Source: Oscillospiraceae bacterium (GTDB taxonomy: Bacteria > Bacillota_A > Clostridia > Oscillospirales > Oscillospiraceae). From it: DNA of 14,162 bases. This document shows, piece after piece, positions 1-5,610 of this stretch; the first letter of the stretch is position 1; each line of letters starts with the position of its first letter. Below the pieces are notes generated by a model. That model was not told where the DNA came from. It worked only from the letters and a program-made list of their open reading frames with translations, and did not search any database. The DNA lies in contig JAGBEM010000128.1 in assembly GCA_017936985.1 (NCBI GenBank), forward strand, positions 1 to 14,162. Reading direction: 5' to 3'. Both the position numbers and the translations under genes were made by a program.

Positions 1-774
1 AACGTGACCCATGTGGAAGGCTCCACCGATCCTCTCCGGGACATCGATATCATCAATCTGGAGCTTGTGATGGCGGACATCGAAATGGTAGAGCGCCGCA
101 TCGATAAAGCCCAGAAGGCCATGAAGGGCGGCGACAAAAAGTTTGCCCACGAAGTAGAAGTGTTCACAGACCTGCTGGCCCACCTGAACGCCGGCAAGCT
201 GGCGCGGACCTTTACGGATGACGCAGAAGACCTTGCTCTCATCGGCACATCTGACCTGCTGACCCTGAAAAAGACCATTTATGTTGCAAACCTCGCCGAA
301 AACGAGATCAACGAGCCGGAAAACAATCGCCACTACATGGCAGTCAAGACCCTGGCCGCAGAAGAAGGCAGCGAGCTGCTTCCCATCTGTGCCAAGCTGG
401 AAGCAGATATTGCCGAGCTGGACGATCCCGACGAAAAAGCCATGTTCATGGAAGAACTTGGTGTAAACGAATCCGGACTGGACCGACTGATCCGCAGATC
501 TTACGCATTGCTGGGTCTGATCTCCTTCCTGACCGCCGGTTCTGACGAGTGCCGCGCCTGGACCATCAAGAAAGGCACCAAGGCGCCCCAGGCCGCTGGT
601 AAGATCCATACCGATTTTGAGCGGGGCTTCATCCGTGCCGAGGTCATCGCCTTTGATGACATGAAAGAGTGCGGCTCCATGGCAAACGCCAAGTCCCTGG
701 GCAAAGTTCGCAGTGAGGGTAAGGAATACGTCATGAAAGACGGCGACATCGTCAACTTCCTGTTTAATGTCTAA
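1..774 (+). CDS. ychF: Redox-regulated ATPase YchF, 5'-truncated by the window edge
   Basis: This is the C-terminal two thirds of YchF (OLA1 family), a universally conserved P-loop protein of the Obg clade that prefers ATP and associates with ribosomes. The frame is open from base 1, beginning with the NVTHVEG stretch that follows the G domain, so the P-loop itself lies left of the window. Then comes the helical insertion (about residues 20-110 of the fragment: charged helices with IEMVERRIDKAQ and EVEVFTDLLAHL). The C-terminal DUF933/TGS-like domain follows, with the family's conserved stretches LISFLTAG, ECRAWTIKKGTKAPQAAG, HTDFERGFIRAEVI and a final YVMKDGDIVNFLFNV. The full protein is usually near 365 residues, so about 108 are missing. 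The GTG at 4-6 is an internal valine, not a start. The product call is very secure. Confidence 0.97.
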   Translation, partial: NVTHVEGSTDPLRDIDIINLELVMADIEMVERRIDKAQKAMKGGDKKFAHEVEVFTDLLAHLNAGKLARTFTDDAEDLALIGTSDLLTLKKTIYVANLAENEINEPENNRHYMAVKTLAAEEGSELLPICAKLEADIAELDDPDEKAMFMEELGVNESGLDRLIRRSYALLGLISFLTAGSDECRAWTIKKGTKAPQAAGKIHTDFERGFIRAEVIAFDDMKECGSMANAKSLGKVRSEGKEYVMKDGDIVNFLFNV

Positions 775-803
775 CTGGCCGCAACTTGAATGGAGGTGTA
801 CTT

Positions 804-1586
804 ATGAATTGTCACAAAAAACTCCTCTCTGTTGTAATGCTACTAGCCGTTTTTACATTGTTTTTGCTTAATGGCTGTGCTGCAAAAGAAGACACATTTG
901 ATCCGTACACAGTTCCCTCCTTCTCAATAGTATCCAATGATTTACTGGAAAAATCAGCGCAAATTGAAAACAAACTAGATATGTCCGGTAATAGTTCCTT
1001 CCACGTCAGCGACAATGGCGCAATTACATATTATCGTTCTGAAAGCGGCGAGCAAGTCCCGATCCAAATGACCGACGATGACGCAGTCCGCCAGGCAACA
1101 GCGTATCTGAATGAATGGGGGCTGTTACCCAACGATGCGTATCGTACTTATGTCAGCCGCGTGATCCGTTCTCAGATAGATCCTGCCGAAGGGAAAACTT
1201 CGCAACCGGAAACTATCTGGATTGATGTGTTCTTCTATCGGGTTTTTAACGGTGTTGATGTAATATCTGATCAAGAAGACGGGATTATTCTTTCCTTTGA
1301 TAAGCAAGGCCTCCGCTCTCTGCGATATCTCTGGCGAAACATTGAAACCACCAAACTTACCAAAGACGCAAAACCCATCTCCGCTGAAGATGCATATCAT
1401 ATCTATCTGAATCAATGGGATTCCCGCCATGGTACCTGCTGCGAACCATACGAAAATTTTGAAATCTTCAGTGCATATATTCAGGTGAATGGCGTATCTC
1501 GGCCATGCTGGGTCATCGCTGAGGATAAAATGTATACCAATGCATGGTTTGTTGATATGCTCACAGGTGAGGTCCTTTTGGGATAA
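804..1586 (+). CDS. Secreted lipoprotein of unknown function
   Basis: A 260-residue predicted lipoprotein. The start is ATG 804, not the upstream in-frame TTG at 786, because GGAGGT (792-797) sits 6 bases before it. The N terminus has two lysines, a hydrophobic core and a lipobox-like LLNGC with the modified cysteine at residue 25. The mature part ends in beta-rich segments (ETIWIDVFFYRVFNGVDV, SRPCWVIAEDKMYTNAW, VDMLTGEVLLG). These loosely recall the PepSY/YycI/YcdB type of extracytoplasmic domain, but I cannot assign a family. It follows ychF by 29 bases with no visible terminator, so readthrough from ychF is possible. Hand-counted rows of the gene are 37-43% GC against about 55% in ychF, suggesting a different history from its neighbours. 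Confidence is high that it is a gene and low on function. Confidence 0.85.
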   Translation: MNCHKKLLSVVMLLAVFTLFLLNGCAAKEDTFDPYTVPSFSIVSNDLLEKSAQIENKLDMSGNSSFHVSDNGAITYYRSESGEQVPIQMTDDDAVRQATAYLNEWGLLPNDAYRTYVSRVIRSQIDPAEGKTSQPETIWIDVFFYRVFNGVDVISDQEDGIILSFDKQGLRSLRYLWRNIETTKLTKDAKPISAEDAYHIYLNQWDSRHGTCCEPYENFEIFSAYIQVNGVSRPCWVIAEDKMYTNAWFVDMLTGEVLLG

Positions 1587-1672
1587 AAGAATGGATGCGG
1601 GCATATCTTTTGCTAAAAACGCCACATACATTCATCTTTTACAAATCATTTGTTCTTACACGAAAATAAATC

Positions 1673-1701
1673 TTGACACATTCATTAACCGGTGCTATGA
1701 T
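1673..1701 (+). promoter_or_regulatory. Sigma-A promoter of the ABC exporter leader
   Basis: A perfect -35 TTGACA (1673-1678) is followed by a 17-base spacer and TATGAT (1696-1701), one mismatch from TATAAT. TG at 1693-1694 adds an extended -10. Transcription should start near 1708, just before the ribosome binding site of the leader ORF. This is among the strongest promoter matches in the window, which suits a gene kept off by termination rather than by weak initiation. Confidence 0.88.
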
Positions 1702-1734
1702 ACTGGTAAATTTTGAAAGAAAGGAGTGAAGCAT

Positions 1735-1800
1735 ATGTCCATCAACATGAATATCACAACGAATAGAAGCTTTGCTCCTTTGAGGTCGATCCAGGCATAG
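1735..1800 (+). CDS. 21-residue leader peptide of the ABC exporter attenuator
   Basis: A small ORF: ATG at 1735, TAG at 1798-1800, preceded by AAGGAG (1721-1726) at 8 bases spacing. It lies directly between a strong promoter and an intrinsic terminator upstream of the exporter genes. The peptide begins MSINMNITTN and ends PLRSIQA; it has no signal sequence and no run of one amino acid, so it is not an amino-acid-starvation leader of the trp or his kind. Codons 11-15 (Arg-Ser-Phe-Ala-Pro) coincide with the RNA strand that can pair with the terminator's 5' arm, which ties translation of the ORF to termination. By analogy with BmrB of B. subtilis, its likely job is to sense slowed ribosomes, for instance under a translation inhibitor. 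A separate function as a free peptide cannot be excluded. Confidence 0.72.
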   Translation: MSINMNITTNRSFAPLRSIQA

Positions 1801-1838
1801 TTATGCCATGGGTGTGTATTTTCTGGGCGCAGGCTTCT
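1765..1838 (+). promoter_or_regulatory. Candidate antiterminator pairing
   Basis: AGAAGCTTTGCTCC (1765-1778) can pair with GGGCGCAGGCTTCT (1825-1838): six Watson-Crick pairs (1765-1770 with 1838-1833), then seven more including two G-U pairs, interrupted by two single-base bulges, for 13 pairs in 14 positions. This would occupy the entire 5' arm and loop of the terminator at 1825-1848, so the two structures exclude each other. A smaller hairpin lies in the intervening loop: CCAGGCAT (1791-1798) with ATGCC-A-TGG (1803-1811), holding the leader stop codon at its tip. The pairing was read by eye; the energies are not computed. Confidence 0.62.
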
Positions 1839-1855
1839 GCCTGCGCCCTTTTTTT
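1825..1855 (+). terminator. Intrinsic terminator / attenuator in the exporter leader
   Basis: GGGCGCAGGC (1825-1834), loop TTCT, GCCTGCGCCC (1839-1848): a perfect 10-bp GC-rich stem followed by seven Ts (1849-1855). It stands 25 bases after the leader-peptide stop and 78 bases before the first exporter gene. No second promoter is evident between it and that gene, so exporter transcripts from 1673-1701 must pass through it. Confidence 0.92.
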
Positions 1856-1932
1856 GCGCTTTGCAGGCAATTTCTTTTGCAGACTGACCCACCTGTAAAA
1901 GTATGCACATATCAAGAAACGGAGAGTAAAAA

Positions 1933-3759
1933 ATGAAACCACATACCCCCAATGCCGCAAAGAGGCAAACCTTTACTCTTCTGTGGCAATTCCTGAAAGG
2001 AGCAAAACGCTATTTTCTGATCAGTGTTCTGGCTGCCGGCATTACCGCCCTGGCAGATATGCTCCAACCCCAGATCATCCGCGCCGCTGTGGACTGCGCT
2101 ATCAGCGGTGAAGAAGGCGACTTCCCAGCCTTCATTATGGATCTGGTAAACCGCATCGGCGGTTTTGACTATCTGGGTCAAAATCTGTGGATCATGGCAC
2201 TAGCAGTCATCATCGTGGCAGCCTTCCAGGTCATCTCCCAGTATCTGTTCCGGGTGTTCAACACCATGGCATCGGAAACCCTGGTCAAAACCATGCGCGA
2301 CCGGCTGTTTTCCCACATCCAACATCTCCCCTTCTCCTGGCACATGAAGAACCGCACCGGCGACATCATCCAGCGCTGTACATCAGACATCGACACTACC
2401 AAAAACTTCCTGTCTGAGCAGCTGACCTCCATTTTCCGCATTGTCCTTCTTTTGGTGCTGTCGATCACCTTCATGTCCTCCATGCATCCTTTATTGACCC
2501 TGATCGCACTGATCCCAACCCCTGTAGTCCTGATCTATTCCTTCCGCTTTCACAAAAAGGTCCATGACGGTTTTATGGACTGCGACGAAAACGAAGGTAA
2601 ACTTTCTGCCATGGCCCAGGAAAATCTTACAGGCGTCCGGGTAGTCCGGGCCTTTGGCCAGGAGCGTTCCGAGATCGATAAATTTAAAAAGCAGAACGAC
2701 CACTACACTCTGCTCTGGGAGAAAATGGCAAAGATCATGTCCCGGTTCTGGAGCACCTCCGATGTGCTGTCCGGAATCCAGGTCATGCTAGTGGTGGTAT
2801 TCGGCGCTGTTTTCTGTGTAAACGGCAGCCTCAGCGAAGGCGAATATATCGCATTCATCTCTTACAACGCCCAACTGGTCTGGCCGATTCGTATGCTGGG
2901 ACGCATGATCTCTGAAATGAGCAAGGCCGGCGTTTCCATCGACCGGGTGGCCTACATCATGAACTCCCCCATTGAGCAGGACGAACCCGACGCGATCGAC
3001 GCGCCCATGGACGGCGACATCTGCTTTGAGCATGTAAATTTTGCTTACGACAATGCCCCCCAGCTGCTCCACGACATCAGCTTCACTATGAAAGCCGGCA
3101 CTACCCTGGGCATCCTGGGCGGCACCGGAAGCGGTAAATCTACGCTAATGCTGCTGCTGGATAAGCTGTACCTGCTGCCGGAAAACAGCGGCAGAATCAC
3201 CATCGGCGGTACAGATATTCGAAACATCCGCACGCAGCATCTGCGCCGGAACATCGGCATGGTGCTCCAGGAGCCCTACCTTTTCTCCCGGACCATCGCT
3301 GAAAACATCGGTATCGCTTCTGCGGAAATGGACATGGAAGCCATCCGCTCCGCCGCAGCTGCAGCTGCTCTGGACGAAACCGTCACCTCCTTTGCCCAGG
3401 GCTATGACACAGTGGTGGGCGAACGGGGCGTGACTCTCTCCGGCGGCCAGAAGCAGCGTGCAGCCATCGCCCGGATGCTGACCAACGACACCCCCATCAT
3501 GATTTTTGACGATTCCCTGTCCGCAGTGGATACCCAAACCGACGCAAAGATCCGCCAGGCCATTTCCAAACGCTTTGGCAAGGCCAGCGTGATCCTGATC
3601 TCTCACCGCATTACCACCCTCTCTGCCGCAGACAAGATCCTTGTCCTTGACCGGGGCCGTATCGTGGAGGAAGGCACTCACGAGCAGCTGAAGTCAGCCG
3701 GCGGCATCTACCAGAAGATCTACGAGACCCAGAGCGGTTCCAAGGAGGTGACTGCCTAA
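1933..3759 (+). CDS. Heterodimeric ABC exporter subunit with degenerate ATP site (BmrC-like)
   Basis: A 608-residue half-transporter of the type IV (ABCB-like) exporter fold: an N-terminal six-helix membrane domain (about residues 25-320) and a C-terminal ATPase. In the ATPase are Walker A GGTGSGKST (396-404), Q-loop Gln446, a canonical signature LSGGQ (502-506), Walker B IMIFDD (522-527) and switch His558. The residue after Walker B, normally the catalytic glutamate, is Asp527. That is the hallmark of the inactive-site partner in heterodimers such as BmrC/BmrD, LmrC/LmrD and TM287/TM288. Its intact signature completes the partner's active site. The start is ATG 1933, with GGAGAG at 1921-1926. 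The gene lies behind an attenuator, consistent with inducible drug or peptide efflux; the substrate cannot be read from sequence. Its stop overlaps the next start by one base, so the subunits are made together. Confidence 0.93.
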   Translation: MKPHTPNAAKRQTFTLLWQFLKGAKRYFLISVLAAGITALADMLQPQIIRAAVDCAISGEEGDFPAFIMDLVNRIGGFDYLGQNLWIMALAVIIVAAFQVISQYLFRVFNTMASETLVKTMRDRLFSHIQHLPFSWHMKNRTGDIIQRCTSDIDTTKNFLSEQLTSIFRIVLLLVLSITFMSSMHPLLTLIALIPTPVVLIYSFRFHKKVHDGFMDCDENEGKLSAMAQENLTGVRVVRAFGQERSEIDKFKKQNDHYTLLWEKMAKIMSRFWSTSDVLSGIQVMLVVVFGAVFCVNGSLSEGEYIAFISYNAQLVWPIRMLGRMISEMSKAGVSIDRVAYIMNSPIEQDEPDAIDAPMDGDICFEHVNFAYDNAPQLLHDISFTMKAGTTLGILGGTGSGKSTLMLLLDKLYLLPENSGRITIGGTDIRNIRTQHLRRNIGMVLQEPYLFSRTIAENIGIASAEMDMEAIRSAAAAAALDETVTSFAQGYDTVVGERGVTLSGGQKQRAAIARMLTNDTPIMIFDDSLSAVDTQTDAKIRQAISKRFGKASVILISHRITTLSAADKILVLDRGRIVEEGTHEQLKSAGGIYQKIYETQSGSKEVTA

Positions 3760-5564
3760 TGGAAGCAAATGAAACCAAACACTTAAAATTCTTTGGTATT
3801 GGTAAGATCCTTCCCTTCCTTGCCAAAGTAAAAAATCAAATATTCATCATGATCTTTTTCGGTCTGATGGGCAGCGCTACCGACATCATTCTCCCTTTGT
3901 TTCAGCGCTACGCCTTAGACCACTTCATCGGCTTGGGCATCTTTGATACCGTTGTGATCTTTGTGGTGCTGTATCTGTTGACCATCCTTGTAGCAGCTGT
4001 GTCCAACTACATTTCCTGCGCCCTGGCCACTATAGTGGAAATGCGTGTCAACCGGCAGCTTCGGCAGACCGGCTTTGAACACCTGCAAACACTGTCCTTT
4101 TCCTACTTCAACCAAAATAGTGTAGGCTATATCCATGCCCGTCTCATGAGCGACACCTCCCGGATCGGCAGTCTGGTCAGCTGGACGCTGGTAGACTGCG
4201 TCTGGCGCATTTCCTACCTCATCGGTGCTATTGTAGTGATGATCGTGCTGAACCCCGGTCTGGCAGCTATGGTACTTTCCATCCTACCCCTTTTGGTTGT
4301 CCTGTTTGCCATCTTCCAGAAAAAGCTGATCAAGGTCAACCGGGAAGTCCGGGAAGTCAACTCCCGGATCACCAGCAATTTTAACGAAGGCATCACCGGC
4401 GCAAAGACCATTAAATCCCTGGCTATTGAAGAAAAAATGGAGCAACGCTTCATGGATGAAACACAAAATATGCGTAAAAAGACCATGGAGGCCTCCCGGC
4501 TTCGCGGCCTGTTTGCCGGCACCATGAATTTTGCTTCAAGCGTAGCCTTGGCCATCGTCCTGTGGAAAGGCGGCTATATCGCCGCAGACCAGATCGGTAC
4601 ATTTTCCGTATTCATGTCCTACGCTATGGGCATGATGGAGCCTTTGCGCTGGCTGGTGGACATCATTTCCGACCTGATTACTACCCAGGTCAACATTGAG
4701 CGCTTCACCAATCTGCTAGCGGTAAAATCCGATGTCATCGACACCCCCGAAGTCATCGCAAAATATGGCGACAGCCTCGATCCCAAAAAGGAAAACTGGG
4801 AACCCATTCGCGGTGACATTGAATTCCGGGATGTAACCTTCCAGTATCCGGATGGCGAGGAGACAGTTTTGGAAAATTTTTCCCTAAAAGTCCCCTTCGG
4901 CACCCACCTGGCCATTGTCGGCGAGACCGGTGCAGGCAAATCCACCCTTGTCAATCTGGTCTGCCGGTTTTATGAGCCTACCCAGGGTCAGGTACTCATC
5001 GATGGCCGGGATGCCCGGGAGCGCTCCCAGCTGTGGCTCCACAGCGCCATCGGCTATGTACTGCAGACTCCCCACCTGTTCTCCGGCACAGTCCGGGAAA
5101 ACCTGCTCATGGGAAACCCGGACGCAACAGAAGAACAGATTTGGAACGCCATCCGCGCCGTATCTGCCGAGGATGTGATCGCTCACCTGGAAAACGGTCT
5201 GGATACCGATGTGGGTGAAGGCGGCGACCTGCTTTCCACCGGTGAAAAGCAGTTGATCTCCTTTGCCCGGGCTGTTCTGGCGGATCCCCAGATCCTGATT
5301 CTGGACGAAGCTACCGCCTCTGTAGATACCATGACGGAAGCCAAGATCCAAGCCGCCATGGAAAGTGTCACAGACGGAAGAACCTCCCTCATGATCGCCC
5401 ACAGGCTTTCCACCGTCCGCAACGCCGATATGATCCTGGTGGTGAAAGACGGCAAGATCGTGGAGCAAGGCACCCATCCCCAACTGCTGCAGCTCCGGGG
5501 CTACTACTACGAGCTCTACACCCGCCAGTACGAAGACGAAACCACTGCACAAATCCTGGCATAA
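3759..5564 (+). CDS. Heterodimeric ABC exporter subunit with catalytic glutamate (BmrD-like)
   Basis: A 601-residue half-transporter with the same layout as its neighbour: six membrane helices (about residues 20-310) and an ATPase with Walker A GETGAGKST (388-396), Q-loop Gln436, Walker B ILILDE (512-517) with catalytic Glu517, and switch His548. Its signature is LSTGE (492-496) rather than LSGGQ. The substitution sits in the same composite site as the partner's Asp527, so the pair would form one consensus and one degenerate ATP site, as expected for an asymmetric heterodimer. ATG 3759 shares one base with the upstream TAA (TAATG), and AAGGAGGTG (3742-3750) lies just before it, favouring translational coupling. 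Transport direction (export) follows from the fused membrane-ATPase architecture and the absence of a binding protein; substrate unknown. Confidence 0.93.
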   Translation: MEANETKHLKFFGIGKILPFLAKVKNQIFIMIFFGLMGSATDIILPLFQRYALDHFIGLGIFDTVVIFVVLYLLTILVAAVSNYISCALATIVEMRVNRQLRQTGFEHLQTLSFSYFNQNSVGYIHARLMSDTSRIGSLVSWTLVDCVWRISYLIGAIVVMIVLNPGLAAMVLSILPLLVVLFAIFQKKLIKVNREVREVNSRITSNFNEGITGAKTIKSLAIEEKMEQRFMDETQNMRKKTMEASRLRGLFAGTMNFASSVALAIVLWKGGYIAADQIGTFSVFMSYAMGMMEPLRWLVDIISDLITTQVNIERFTNLLAVKSDVIDTPEVIAKYGDSLDPKKENWEPIRGDIEFRDVTFQYPDGEETVLENFSLKVPFGTHLAIVGETGAGKSTLVNLVCRFYEPTQGQVLIDGRDARERSQLWLHSAIGYVLQTPHLFSGTVRENLLMGNPDATEEQIWNAIRAVSAEDVIAHLENGLDTDVGEGGDLLSTGEKQLISFARAVLADPQILILDEATASVDTMTEAKIQAAMESVTDGRTSLMIAHRLSTVRNADMILVVKDGKIVEQGTHPQLLQLRGYYYELYTRQYEDETTAQILA

Positions 5565-5565
5565 T

Positions 5566-5593
5566 AAAAAGCCGCCCAGATGGGCGGCTTTTT
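5566..5593. terminator. Bidirectional intrinsic terminator between convergent units
   Basis: GCCGCCC (5571-5577), loop AGAT, GGGCGGC (5582-5588), flanked by an A-run on the left and a T-run on the right, which extend the pairing and supply a U-tract on either strand. It begins right after the ABC exporter stop and lies 18 bases beyond the stop of the leftward gene ending at 5611, so it can end both transcripts. Confidence 0.92.
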
Positions 5594-5610
5594 ATTGATT
5601 CTTCTTGGTG

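Noticed and set aside
786..803. TTG start extending the lipoprotein by six codons
   Set aside because: The extension would translate the GGAGGT ribosome binding site itself; ATG 804 has ideal spacing and begins the signal peptide.
1587..1672. A terminator after the lipoprotein gene
   Set aside because: No stem longer than about 4 bp with a usable loop is visible; the stretch is simply AT-rich and appears to hold nothing else.
1838..1869. Pairing of TGCCTGC (1838-1844) with GCAGGCA (1863-1869) as another antiterminator
   Set aside because: The downstream strand is made only after polymerase has passed the terminator, so it cannot prevent termination; at most it refolds readthrough RNA.
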